The notes under the pieces were generated by a model, which was given only the letters and a program-made list of their open reading frames with translations, was not told the origin of the DNA and searched no databases. DNA of 64,000 bases from Choristoneura fumiferana (Eukaryota; Arthropoda; Insecta; Lepidoptera; Tortricidae), in contig NC_133472.1 of the NCBI RefSeq assembly GCF_025370935.1, forward strand, positions 5,429,541-5,493,540, read 5' to 3'. Position numbers and translations under genes: made by a program. Shown one piece after another: positions 10,842-22,421 of the stretch (position 1 is the stretch's first letter; each line of letters starts with the position of its first letter).

Positions 10842-11268
10842 TAAAAGTGGCATTTTATAGGGTACAAATCAACTAAAAGTTAGGAGTTGTGACAGTTTTA
10901 GGGAAATTCCTTCATGACTCGTCTCCTGAGCGTGTTAGTAGTAGACATTCATTGCTAACATTTTTGTAACAATAAAATTTCTAACAATGTCTCCTGAGTT
11001 ACCGGACAGAATAACGACAGTAAAAAGTTGATTGACCCACGAGCCCACGACATATACCTATATATTGTAATCTTTATTCGTAATTGGCGTATAAATCAAA
11101 TAAATGATAACCATAGTCATTCCCAAATAAGACGGCAAAAAACACTTACATGGCTATTTCTCAAGAAGTTGACCATTTTCAGTTGTCCACTTATAATTAT
11201 AAAAATAAAAATATATATTTGTTGACGCTATTTCAACACAAAAAATAAGTAATATTGTGTTTAAATTA

Positions 11269-11580
11269 AAAAGGAGCCGTGGTGGCCTAGTGGTTTGACC
11301 TATCGCCTCTCAAGCAGAGGGTCGTGGGTTCAAACCCCGGCTCGCACCTCTGAGTTTTTCGAAATTCATGTGCGGAATTACATTTGAAATTTACCACGAG
11401 CTTTGCGGTGAAGGAAAACATTGTGAGGAAACCTGCACAAACCTGCGAAGCAATTCAATGGTGCGTGTGAAGTTCCCAATCCGCACTGGGCCCGCGTGGG
11501 AACTACGGCCCAAGCCCTCTTGTTCTGAGAGGAGGCCTGTGCCCAGCAGTGGGACGTATATAGGCTGGATGATGATGATG
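11269..11580 (+). mobile_element. tRNA-derived SINE with LINE-type tail, copy 1
   Basis: The tRNA-like head has an A box (TGGCCTAGTGG) and a B box (GGTTCAAACCC). The body includes TGCGGTGAAGGAAAACATTG, and the 3' end CCCAGCAGTGGGACGTATAT is followed by GATGATGATG. The flanking TGTTTAAAT is duplicated on both sides. A second copy of the surrounding host repeat at 17470-17795 (inverted) lacks the SINE, which gives an empty-site comparison. Confidence 0.85.
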
Positions 11581-11928
11581 TGTTTAAATATATGAAAAAG
11601 GTAATAAAAAGTCAGATAATATTTTTTTTTGTTGGATCCAATAGAAAGTTTCGATGTAGTTACAAAATTACGATTTTTCTCCTCACAAGATTTCGTGACG
11701 TTTTCCTGACGTCAAGAAATTTTGGATGTTTTATGCAGTTTATGCTTTATGATCTCGTCCTTAGGGTTAATAATTTCTTGACAAAACTGATTTCTTGTCA
11801 ATCTCTACTCTACTCACAGATCTATTGAATAATGTTTTTCCAACGTATTTTGTCGGATAAGTTCTTATTTATCTGAAATATTAAGATTTATTTTGAAATC
11901 GGTTAATATAATCATTTAATTTAATAGT

Positions 11929-12149
11929 TACCGTAAACTACTTCAACTTTGCCCTCTGGCCCCAACATGGCCTGATTTGATTTAGAGTCGATAATTTAGC
12001 ACTCTTATGGGTTTTAAACTTTTATCTACACGGGAATTATTATTACGGGGGGATAAAAGTTTAAAAACCTAAAGGGTGCTGAGTTATCGACTCTAAATCG
12101 AATCAGGCAATGTTAGGACCAGAGGGCAAAGTTGAAGTAGTTTACGGTA
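11929..12149. mobile_element. Foldback MITE (TACCGTAAACTACTTC)
   Basis: 221 bp with imperfect arms of about 80 bp, inverted around 12035. The target duplication is not clear. Confidence 0.75.
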
Positions 12150-12400
12150 CTTTATTAATTTACTTAAAAACACAACACAATATACATTACCTCTCTGTAC
12201 AGTTAGAGAAATTCGCTGGGAGAGGTAAGCGCCAGCTCTGGGGTCTCCTGAGGTCTCTATCAGCCGGGACGACAAGGCCCTCGTGTCGACGTATTTCAAG
12301 ATTACGTTAGCCTCACATAGATCGCTTGGAATGAAAAAATATCTTAACGGCTTTGTGGACACATTACAAATTCAATCTATGACATGTGAAATTAATAATA

Positions 12401-12643
12401 TTAAATAAATATCATGGGACAATTGCCACCAATTGACCTAGTCCCAAACTAAGCAAAGCTTGTACTATGGATACTAGGCAACGGATAAACATACTACGTA
12501 TATAGATAAATACATATTAAACACCCAAGACCCGAGAACAAACATTCGTATTATTCATACAAATATCTGCCCCGGCCGGGAATCGAACCCGTGACCTTAA
12601 GCTTTATAGTCAGGTTCTCTAATCACTAGGCCATCCGGTCGTC
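12401..12643 (-). mobile_element. Second tRNA-derived SINE family
   Basis: The minus-strand head GACCGGATGGCCTAGTGATT contains an A box, and GGTTCGATTCCCGGCC a B box. About 170 bp of body follows (GTTTGTTCTCGGGTCTTGGG ... GGTCAATTGGTGGCAATTGT) and an AT-rich tail. AAATAAA flanks both sides as a possible target duplication. Confidence 0.75.
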
Positions 12644-13724
12644 AAATAAAGTTGTTATTTCTGTTTAATTTTCCATTTTTAACCCAGTGACGTGTTAGTG
12701 TAACTTAAAATAAGCTTAGATAGAACAATTTAATGCCAATCTACATGACAAACACTATGCTCAAAATCTTCTCTCTCGTTTCGATTTTTTTATCTCTTCC
12801 TCTCTAGCGATGAATGTTTAAAAGTTAGTAACAGCATATTGTAGGTAATACTCCCGATTATTATCATATACAAACATACAGACACTCAATTATAACCAAG
12901 TGCCAAATATACAAGCCTTCAGATTTAGCTGCCATAAGAGGATAGACAATACAAAAGCCGATTGTTTCTCAACCGGATGGAAATGTCCTCGCAAAACGCA
13001 AAACTAATGCAGTACAGTCAAGGGCATAAATATACTTTTTCACACCTCTCCTTCAGAAAAGTAACTTTTCCTCCCTGACGAGAGGGAGCAAAGTGCAACT
13101 TTTCTCTTCAAGGCTTTTCTAAGTGTTTTATAGCAAATGCCATTTTTTGAAGTTGATAATTGTAAAGCCACGCCGTTTTATATGCTGGTTGTTCTTTAAT
13201 AATATTAAGAATTATTTTTTTCAAGTTTATTAATGCTCGGTGTGAAAAGTTGTATGAGCCACTCGGGAGCAAAATTATTTTCATCTTGGGCGCTAACACT
13301 TGAATCCCTCATTACGCTTAGGATTCTACTTTAGAATCCCTCCCTACGCTCAGGATTCTATTGTAGAATCCTTCGCTACATTCTGGATTCAATTTACGCC
13401 CTCGCCGTAAATACACCATTTTGCTCTCTTGTGACACAAATAACTATTTTAGATTACCAACGCGTCAAAAATATGTATAACATTTTATTCCACTAACCAT
13501 AACGTCTTTGTATACATATTAATGACACTGTAGCTGCTTTCGACTATACAGGGTGGCCCATTTAGATCGGTCAGTATGGGAAAGTCTGAAACTATAAGAC
13601 ATACGAAGATCTGTTCTTAGGAACCATGTCATCGATTTTAGTAACAAGAAAAACTGCATTCAAACATTATAAAAAAAATACACTATCCCCGTCGAAACTG
13701 GTGTTTGTACATAGTAAAGGTAAA

Positions 13725-13843
13725 TTCGTCGGTGTTACTGCAATACCGCGTAACTAGCATTTTCCATAAGGTATAATTTTAGTGTAGTAAAAATTATATT
13801 GCAGTATTGCAGTAGTGCGGTATTGCAGTATTACCGACGAAAT
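13725..13843. mobile_element. Foldback MITE (CGTCGGTRWTACTGCAATAC)
   Basis: About 119 bp with inverted ends and the core phrase CATTTTCCATAAGGTATAAT, which recurs in the related foldback at 50174-50309. Confidence 0.7.
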
Positions 13844-14378
13844 AATTTCGGCAGCTTACCCGTTGTTTTGATAATGCATGTAGTCGCGTTCACACTAGTT
13901 ACATCCTTCTCGCACTCATTGTAAATACAGTTATTTATTCTTGTTAGTTTTAATTACATGTAAGTATTTTAAACTGAAAAGCTGTAAAGTACGTCGCCTG
14001 AGTAAATAAATATAGGAAATATAGATAGATCAAGGGCCCGTTACACCGCTCTCGTATAATAATAATAATAAATCCTGACCTAACCTGACCTGACCTGATA
14101 TCTTATATGACAGAAATCTATGATGCCCTGTTTATTTTTTTCGATTCAACGGAGACCGATATTATTATTTTAAAATTATTACGGATATCTGTCATAAAAA
14201 ATATCAGGTATATTCGTCAGAACATGATGAAATAGGGCATAAGCTAAATGAATATAAAAATGTAGTTCATAAATTTCACGTTAGGTACATTGTGTTTTGT
14301 AATATTTGGATTGTTTTGTATCTGTTTCTACTTTTTCTGAAACAGTGTATGTCAACAGGTATTTCGTAGTGAAACTAA

Positions 14379-14796
14379 AGGTCACAGCTCATTAGATCCA
14401 CCCGGCACCCGATCAGCACCGCCTCGCCGCGAGCAATTAGTATTCCTTATATGGATTTGTATGGGCATGCGCTCATTACGTCAACTCCGTAGAGTCACCG
14501 GATCGTCTCGCTCGCGAGGTGTCCACGCGCGGACGGCGGGTAGATCACTCGGTGATAGCACGCTGCTTGTATGCTTACCTCGCGTGAACTGCGCGCGGAC
14601 GCCGCGGCGCTCCCCTCCCTTATTTCATAATATACTACTCGGAATTTCGTGGAGCACGCGACGTCGACTCGTTGACCACGCGAGGTCCACTCGTCAAGGC
14701 GGCGTCCACCCGTGGAACAACAGTCGACAACGAGTGGACGCCGAACGACGAGGCGGTGCTGGTCGGGTGCCGGGTGGGTCTAATGAGCTGTGACCT
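14379..14796. mobile_element. GC-rich long-inverted-repeat MITE with TAA duplication
   Basis: 418 bp with arms of about 50 bp (start AGGTCACAGCTCATTAGA, three mismatches), flanked by TAA (14376-14378, 14797-14799). The interior is GC-rich with repeated GTCCAC/GTGGAC words; the long open frame across it is a composition effect. Confidence 0.8.
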
Positions 14797-15694
14797 TAAG
14801 GCTTAGGTGTTACATGGAGTGTCAAGTATTGTAAAATTCTTATTGTTATCACGAAGCTTTTATTTCATTGTACATATTTTAGTTAGGTACTGCGTCTTGT
14901 GTGAAGCATTGTAAATATCTACACGATAAAAATGGTAATTATATACACATAGGTATATATAATTATTATGTATTTTTGAAAAAAAATTGAAATGGCTTTT
15001 AAAATAGTTTATAGACACGTGACAAAATATATATATTTAACATGTCTAGAAAAGCTCAGATAGAAGCATGCCACTTCTTTAAAAAAATAATATGTAAAAT
15101 CTATTTAATGTAATCTAATCAAATAAATAGTGCCACTTGAAAATTTTCTTCTATAAATGTTAAATATTAATAATTATATTTTAATAACGTAACATAATAT
15201 GAATTCGATAACCCATCTTAGTAACTATATGGCCGTTTTACAGTGTTGTGACAAAAAAAACAATAATTTGACACATCGATTTTGTCCATGGCCTGTTTCA
15301 CGGGTAAACTACTTACTTTAAAATACTCGTTATACGGGACTAAAGCCCTGATGCTTGCTGTACTCCTTGGCTCAACTCGGTTACTTTTAAGTTTTTGCAC
15401 CTTTAGAATGGACGTGACTTGTTTCTAAAACTATTTTTTTTTAATGCGAATATTTTTAATTGAGTCGATTCTGTTTTGAAGGTGCACGCGTTTGTGTGAG
15501 CACCTTGTATTTGTATCTCGCTTCTTAGCTGGTGAAAATACCAATGTGTAAAGCGCACTCTTCATGCCAAAGCGAGATGGAAATACAAAGAGACTAACGC
15601 AGGGCTCCCAATGAGGGCTAAAAGAGCCAATTGCAAGCGAGACCGTAACGTCAAAAATACTCACGATACTAACGCCATCTAGCGATATTTCGCA

Positions 15695-15713
15695 CGCACA
15701 CACACACACACAC
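15695..15713. repeat. (CA)n microsatellite
   Basis: CACACACACACACACACA between GCACG and AACATCACG. Confidence 0.85.
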
Positions 15714-15791
15714 AAACATCACGCCTGTATTCCCAAATGGGGTAGGCAGAGCACACGAAACGTTACCGCTTCGGAGCCACTTTTAGCACTT

Positions 15792-15990
15792 GGGCCAATC
15801 AACTATTTTACCGACACTTTGAGCGTCTCCTGCGTTACCAAAATTGTCTCTGGTGTTACCAAAAAATCGTACTTCCAACAAGATATTTCTCGGTTTAATA
15901 GGTTGAACTTACGTATCTTCTCGTATCTGCAATTGTTTCAAAAATGTCGTGGACAGATTAGTGTGGGTAAAAAAGTTGATTGGCCCACTT
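15792..15990. mobile_element. TGGGCCAATCAACT MITE, copy 2
   Basis: GGGCCAATCAACTATTTTAC on the left and GTAAAAAAGTTGATTGGCCC on the right. The body shares CGTACTTCCAACAAGATATT and AAATGTCG-GGACAGATT with copy 1. Confidence 0.7.
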
Positions 15991-16314
15991 TTATCTATAT
16001 TTCGCCAGTCTTTTAGTCCTCATTGTTCCAATACTGCGACTCCCATCACAGGTTGTAATTGTTTTGTGAAGCTCTTGAATAATAGACTTATGTATCTCTA
16101 AGACATGTGTGCCGGGACTACACGTACAGTCAGCTGTGGAAGTGGATGCGCGGTTACGGTGCCCAAAATGCACCACAACTGCTCATCTACTTCTGCTGCT
16201 GACTGCACCTACCGTATCACGACGCCCCAAGGAGGGTTTGCACTTTGAGTCCTGCTCTAACATATATTCGTATCCCATATATTTGCTGATGTTGACCCAA
16301 ACTGTATAGCGGGG

Positions 16315-16469
16315 TTAACCCTTTTCCAGGCCTCACGAGTTAAAGTTGAAAACTAATAATATTTTTAACGAATTCAAACGATTTTGTACCATATTGTATA
16401 CTTGGTAAGGTCGAATATTAGTGTACATTTATGTGGTAGCTATACGCACAATGCCTGGAAAAGGGTTAA
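16315..16469. mobile_element. piggyBac-type MITE (TTAA-flanked, CCCTTTTCCAGGC)
   Basis: TTAACCCTTTTCCAGGC / GCCTGGAAAAGGGTTAA, 155 bp with TTAA at both ends. The CCC start and TTAA target fit piggyBac derivatives. Confidence 0.75.
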
Positions 16470-16494
16470 AGCGAAAAATTAAAAATATGCATCA

Positions 16495-16620
16495 GAGGGG
16501 CTACTACTAAATTCGAAAATCGAAGTTCGTGTCGTACCGTCCCTCTCACTCCCGTATTAAATAATATAAGCGTCAGTGGGACGGCAAGATACGAAGTTCG
16601 AATTTTGCACTTCGTGTTCG
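16495..16620. mobile_element. GGGCTACTACGAAATTCG hairpin MITE, copy 3
   Basis: GGGGCTACTACTAAATTCGA through GACGGCAAGATACGAAGTTC. The right end is decayed. Confidence 0.65.
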
Positions 16621-16727
16621 TTAAGTAACTTACCCCTGTGTACGGCCAATGTTGCATTAAAATTTACGCATATTGAAATCTAATAGATGTTACTGTGGGT
16701 ATAGATATATATTTTTTTATATTTTAG

Positions 16728-16841
16728 TTGGACTCGCTGACTTGAGAGGGTACGGTTTGTATTGGTGCGATTTCGACACTGAAATTTATATGGAAACGTT
16801 AGTTTTGAGAGGAAAAGGAATCGTTAAGGTTTGCGCAAAAA
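16728..16841 (+). CDS. Candidate internal exon, 114 nt, phase 1-1, unknown protein
   Basis: Flanked by a T-rich tract and acceptor TATATTTTAG, and by a consensus donor AAAAA|GTAAGT. Between them is one open frame (two bases, 37 codons, one base) reading GLADLRGYGLYWCDFDTEIY and ending KVCAK. It has two Cys and balanced residues and no resemblance to the repeats nearby. The phase 1-1 symmetry is common in modular extracellular proteins. No partner exon was found in the window. I do not recognise the family. Confidence 0.4.
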
Positions 16842-16842
16842 G

Positions 16843-18148
16843 TAAGTTCTTTTTTAAACATATTGAAGTAAGAATGAGTCATCCTTATCTCAAATATATG
16901 TCATATGCAAGGTGTTAATTAATGTACTGAAAACCTCAGACACTACAACCGACTTTTTTTATTTTAAATATTTTTAGTTTACATTTTTTTGTTTTATATT
17001 TCTTCCTTAATCCTTATTTCTAACTTTTCGCTCGTAATTTGTAAGTTTCAGTTACGTTTCGCCGTTTTAGAGGAAAATCTAAAGTGATTAAAAATGTTCA
17101 GTACGTATTAATTGTTTAAATAATATGCAACTTCTATAAAACATTTAACTGGCGTATGTTGCATTTGTAACTTTGTGCTGAACCCAGTAGAAAAATGATT
17201 TGACTTAGAGCATGACAGATTTTGAACGTGGAACATTGAATGCGAGCGCCGTTGAACCGGTGGCGCCGCTGGTAACAGAGTTTAACTGAACTACGACCTG
17301 GAAGAAAATAAATGCACGGTTGAACTGATTCTGCTAGAAATTAATTTTGTCAGATAAACCGCGTAGCAATCGGGTCACCTATTTGGGAGCTACGATGCTT
17401 AGAACACATGCTTAAGCTTATTAAGAGAAAGAAAATACGGTTTGGCTTGGCTCTTCGGGCGTGCTTTAAGAGTATTTCTCAAAAAGTTATCCTGTCATTA
17501 AATTGACAAGAAATCAGTTTTGTTAAGAAATTATCAACCCTAAGGACGAGATCATAAAACATCCAAAATTTCTTGACGGCAGGAGAACGTCACGAAATCT
17601 TGTGAGGAAAAAATCGTAATTTTGGAACTACATCAGAACTTTCTGTTGGATGCAACAACAAAGATTATCTGACTTTTTATCGCTTTTACCACAAGGTTTT
17701 GTATATATTTAAAAACAATATTACTTATTTTTTGTGGTGAAATAGCGTCAAACTCTAAAACTGAAAATGGACAACTTTTTGAGAAATAATCTTGAATCCA
17801 AAACCCGTTCTTATAGAGTGAAAACTATGCTTAAGATACATAACTGATATTTAATACTATGGTATTTACTGATTTTACTATTTAAAATAGAATTCATTAA
17901 TTTTCCATTGATAAGCAAACAGTATTTTAGTAAAATTAAAGAGTAAACTACGCGGAATGGTAATGCACATCTTTACCTAATGGGTTCCTATGTCTGGTTA
18001 TTTGAATATGAATATTATTTTCTAAAATGCTAAAATTGTATTTCACCGTTGTGTGCCAAATAAAATAACATTTGAATGTAGTTATGAACCACTGTTCATC
18101 AGGATCAGACTCTCGATAACCATGCTTGTCTCCTTTCTCGGAGAGCGA
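16843..18148. other. Stretch with repeats only
   Basis: Holds one end of the AAGGTGTTAATTAA element (16911-16945). An inverted copy of the 11140-11800 repeat spans 17470-17795 and lacks the SINE found in the other copy. A 25-codon ORF at 17215-17289 (MTDFERGTLN) is too short to support. Confidence 0.5.
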
Positions 18149-18294
18149 TTAACCCGTCGCGCGACCAACGGCTTTTTTGGGTAATTTTGGACTAGTACCC
18201 CATAAAAGGGTGATCGAAACTAGTAACAAAAATTGACTAATCACGAGTACTTAGATACGCGCCACTGTGGCGTGCAGGGCGTTCGACGGGTTAA
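18149..18294. mobile_element. piggyBac-type MITE (TTAACCCGTCG)
   Basis: TTAACCCGTCGCGCGAC on the left and GTTCGACGGGTTAA on the right, 146 bp. The centre contains a nearly palindromic GGACTAGTACCCC...GATCGAAACTAGTA stretch. Confidence 0.7.
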
Positions 18295-19344
18295 AGATTA
18301 TTTGAGACAACATAATGTTATGACTTGCTCGTTGTGCTCACATTGGGTAAATACGTGATTTAATGAAAGTTTTCATATTGTACTTTTGCATTCGGAAAAT
18401 TGGCCACAAATATGCATGACAGCCACTGACAGACGCACTGACAGAGTAGCGACATTCTTATAAGTAAAAATAAAATACATACCTACAGTCTCCTCATGTG
18501 TGTCTCTACGTCGCCATTGGCAAAATACGTCTTGCTAGGATTCACGCTGTCATCGTTCATCCACCATTACCTCTCATATTTCATTTTCTAGATTTTTTTT
18601 ACCGTACAACGGCAAAACCTACTAGACACTGGCAAAATTGTCCTCCAATGGACAGAGCCATATTTTTCTAAAAATCTAATCTAATCGTCTCGTGCTAAAA
18701 CGGCAAGAAATTGAAAAAAATACATACCTAGTAATATTTTACTTCAGATTCCTCAAAAAATCCATATCATAAATCACTCTAGGATCGCTGTCCGAGAAAG
18801 TATACCTTTACACCCGTGCAATAGTGTATAATTTATTTTGTAGACGACTAAGGTGCTAAATATTTTTTATTTTACTTTTTACTGTGACAACAGAATGTAG
18901 AGGACTTATTGCTTGGACTCTTACCGCTGTTCTGTCAATTTCCAATCTTTAGTTTTAAGTTGAAGTTTAATGTAGATTTACAAAATAATTGAGTACCTAT
19001 ACGGAATACAGATGTACAGACAAGGAAATTAAAATACTACCCAGAGTGGAACCTTTGTGCTACTAATGTTATATTGACATTCCATCTGCTAAAGAAATTA
19101 TGTCAAAAAATATTATGAAAAGGTTCCACCATGGGACGTAAATTAATTTCCATGACTACAGTACAACTAGAATGTTAATATCGCTCGGGACTCGTCGGTT
19201 GTATTCGTTTTCTTGAAGATTCATGTTGGAAAAGAAAACGGATCTCCTGTTTCGAGTTCCGAACGACATAAGCAAACTAAACAAGTTCAATTGTAAGCGC
19301 TGGCTAAGTAATGGTAAAACGGTACCTACTAGATGAGCGAGCCT
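18295..19344. other. Stretch without a gene
   Basis: Contains a CATCCACCATTACCTCTC / CAAAACCTACTAGACACTGG repeat (18540-18670) shared with 28478-28570. The remainder is AT-rich and unrecognised. Confidence 0.5.
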
Positions 19345-19612
19345 GCGGGGCTACTACGAATTTCTAAAATCGACCGATCGTGCCGTTCCCTACACATATT
19401 ATTTAATACGAGAGTGAGGGTCGGTACGATACGAACTTCGAATTTAGTAGTAGCCCTGCTGTTTCAGTCTGCGTTTTAACATCATCTGCAGGGCTACTAC
19501 GAAACTCGAAGTTCGTATCGTACCGTCCCTCTCGCTCTCGTATTAAATAGTATGGGTAAGTGTCAGAGGGACCGCACGACACGAACTTCGAGTTTCGTAG
19601 TAGCCCTGCTGC
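19345..19612. mobile_element. Two adjacent hairpin MITEs (copies 4 and 5)
   Basis: Copies at 19345-19460 and 19488-19610, 27 bp apart. The second has nearly perfect arms (GCAGGGCTACTACGAAACTC / GAGTTTCGTAGTAGCCCTGC). Confidence 0.8.
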
Positions 19613-20437
19613 TCCGAATCCGAGTCAGAAAGTGAAATTTTTGTTTAGTGTGTGTTCACCATTACCATAGAGGCGTAAAGGCAATGCGCGATTCGGAACG
19701 CAGCTGTCAAACTGACATTTGTGGAAGTTTAACCATCATTGTGAAGTCGTAAGCGGCCCCCTGTACCACCATGAATGTTGTCTCTCTTGTGATTAAGTGA
19801 GAGTTGTGTTTAATTGTACTTGTATCTCTTTCGGTACAGGGTGCAGATGTTAAATTTAGTGTAATTGTATTTTGATATTATTTATGTTAACGTTTGTAAA
19901 TACAATAATTATACAAAACATATCTCACTGTTCTGTAGTTAAGTAAGGCGGGATTCCACAATAGATACACGGTTGGAGATGTACCTATGTGTTTTTATTA
20001 AGCACCCACAAAGATCACGCTTATTTTAACGCATATTGCTGGATTGGTTCTACTAGGTACATTCACTAACTAATCGGTCGATCGTAATATTCGTAAAGAC
20101 TCGAGCCTTTTAGACCGAAATTTAAGGCTTTGTGTGCTTCTTAGATTGCTTTTCAGAGCCTTAAGCTCAGGACTATTTAACCACCCTAAAGTTGATAATC
20201 GTTTGCTTGTCGTAAAACATTAATGCCAATAGACGTGACTGTCAACTTGAAAGTTCGACTTTAGCGGCATATTCATTTGATAGGAACTTGTTTAAAAATT
20301 GGTAGACCACTTATTTGGCTGATGGTACCTATGTATGTATGTGCGGGTCAAATCTTGCAAGTTGAATTTGACCCATTTCTAGTAGTCAGATTGACTTGAA
20401 ATTTGGCATACTTATGTAAATCTAGTGACAATGCAAT

Positions 20438-20661
20438 AATACGGTATTTGACTATTTGGCACAAATAACAAGTTATAAAGGTTTGAAATTCTAGATTAGA
20501 CAGAGAAAGACATACTGGCATGTGACGTCACACGCCAGTTCCGCCATACTTGCTGCATAGAAAAAAGCGTTTGAGTAAAAGACAGGTCAAAAATCACTAG
20601 ATTTTTATTTTCTCTTCGCTAATATCTGTATAGATATGGCAAAATCAGCAAATACCGTATT
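20438..20661. mobile_element. AATACGGTATTTGAC MITE, copy 1 (internally deleted)
   Basis: Inverted ends AATACGGTATTTGAC (left) and a degraded complement (right). It shares the ACTGGCATGTGACGTCACAC core with 26631-26991 and 59335-59694 but is 224 bp instead of about 360. It is inserted in the GACTTGAAATTTGG repeat. Confidence 0.8.
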
Positions 20662-20917
20662 GTGGGTCCAGCTAGGACCTAGATAGGATCTAGGATAGGA
20701 GCTAGGATCGTCTCCGCCAGACGGAACTCCTCAACGGTTTAATAGCATTAACTTGAAATTTATTACGGAAATGTAATTTGGATGAAAATGCAAGTAAGTG
20801 TAAGTACAGTCAACAAAAACTGCAATCAGAAAAAATCTTGTATTAAAAATGTTTTTTTTATAAAAAAACTTATTTCTTATCTGAATAATGAATATGTCTA
20901 CAGCGAGCGTGTTCTCT

Positions 20918-21180
20918 GGGGGCTCCTATGAAATTCGAAGTTCGTATCGTACCGTCCCTCTTACACTCGTATTAAATAATATTAGCGTCAGCAAAACGGC
21001 AAGATACGAAATTCGAACTTAACACTTCGTAAAAGGTTCTGTTGCCGCTCCTACGGCGGGACTACTAAGAAATTCGAAAATGGAAGTTCATGTCATTCCG
21101 TTCCTCTGCCACCATACTATTAAATACGAGAGTGAGAGGGACGGCACAATACGAACTTTGAATTTCGGAGTAGGCCCTCA
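20918..21180. mobile_element. Two hairpin MITEs (copies 6 and 7)
   Basis: Copies at about 20918-21030 (right end decayed) and 21055-21180 (ends GGGACTACTAAGAAATTCGA / GAATTTCGGAGTAGGCCCTC). Confidence 0.7.
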
Positions 21181-22211
21181 GATTGGCTCTGGAGACGTGA
21201 TGGGGATCCTACACAACCCAGTAAATGTACGCAAGTAGTTTACCGTTATTGTGATGTGACCGTGGTCACGCAAAGCGGGTGGTGGGGGGAGCCGAAACGG
21301 TCACAGTACTCGCTACTGCTAAAAATTAAACCAATGGCGCTAGCATGAGCAGATTGTATGGTTTTGCCATCGATTTAGAATACCCAAGATACCCCGCTAA
21401 CGCTTAAAATGTGTCTTGCTACAACTGTGCTTAAACACCTTCTAAATCGTTTTAGCAACCCCCAATGGTTTTAAAATATCTAACCAACGATACCCCACAC
21501 CATAGGGTAAGACGAGAAAAAAAAACACCCCCGCTTTAAGTCTACGGGAGGTAACCTAAAAAAATTTTTTTTTTATTCTACCACTGCGTGATTGTATATT
21601 CATGCCAAATTACAGCTTTCTAGTACTAACGGTCTCTTGAGCTTAGCCACGATCAGACATACAGACGGACAGACATGGCGAAACTATAAGGGTTCCTAGT
21701 TGACTACGCTACCCTAAAAAAGAATAAGTACTCAATTAATTACTGCTACGGAACGCTAGGGGGTTCCTAAACTTTTTCAGTTTATAGTATATAATCACAG
21801 CGCCCTTACAAGTAGCGGGCATATCTTAATTCAGCTTGCAAAGGTGTGTCGCCGTAACAATTCGATTTCCAACAGATTTCCTACGCTTCTGGGTTAACTT
21901 AACTGGAGCCCTTAGTTACCACGTCCCGTCAGGGGCTGGGGAACCCCTGTTCAAAACAAACAAAGTGAACAAAGTGTCGTGCTCTGTACGCCACAGAAAA
22001 ACCAGCGACAAATCAACTTGATCTTTAATTCCATTGCAGAAGGATTAATTTCGAGTTGATTGTTGGTCATGTATAGATGACCGTGGCGTGTAAGGCATTC
22101 CATTGGCTGTCACGACTACGACTTCTGGCGGTAAATTTAATGAGTTGGATGGGTTGCTCCAAATCACGTCCCCAGAATCGCCTGCAGACTAGTTCGAAAG
22201 CCCGCCCCAGT

Positions 22212-22421
22212 TTACTTCAAGTCCGGCGTGCTGCTTCCGAGATACGTCTTCAAGTCAGTGATAGTGGAGCGTATAAGTTTCGCGGGGATTGTTTCCCGCT
22301 GAAGGCGCTTGTACGCCGCGTAGCGATGGCAGCCGCCGAAGCTGTAGAAGTAGTCGCCGCCCTCAGACCCCTTGATCCATAGCACGTCGATCGGCGGCAC
22401 GTAACCAGCCTCCTCTTCCCT
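22212..22421 (-). CDS. Srx: Sulfiredoxin coding exon 2 with catalytic Cys
   Basis: 69 codons plus TAA (plus-strand TTA at 22212-22214). It starts after the minus-strand acceptor TTTTCCAG and carries the FGGCHRYAA ATP/catalytic loop and the conserved C-terminus. Codon use is more GC-rich than the flanks. Confidence 0.94.
   Translation of the reverse strand, partial: REEEAGYVPPIDVLWIKGSEGGDYFYSFGGCHRYAAYKRLQRETIPAKLIRSTITDLKTYLGSSTPDLK

Noticed and set aside
11280..11352. Apparent tRNA gene (A box and B box)
   Set aside because: It is the head of a dispersed SINE found three times with target duplications; there is no clean cloverleaf and no terminator of its own.
12571..12643. Apparent tRNA gene on the minus strand
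   Set aside because: Same reasoning: it continues into a 170-bp SINE body and AT-rich tail.
14461..14793. 110-codon open frame rich in Arg and Gly
   Set aside because: It lies wholly inside a GC-rich inverted-repeat MITE and includes its right arm; few stops are expected at that composition.
22077..22382. Plus-strand 101-codon frame over sulfiredoxin exon 2
   Set aside because: Antisense shadow of a confidently identified exon.
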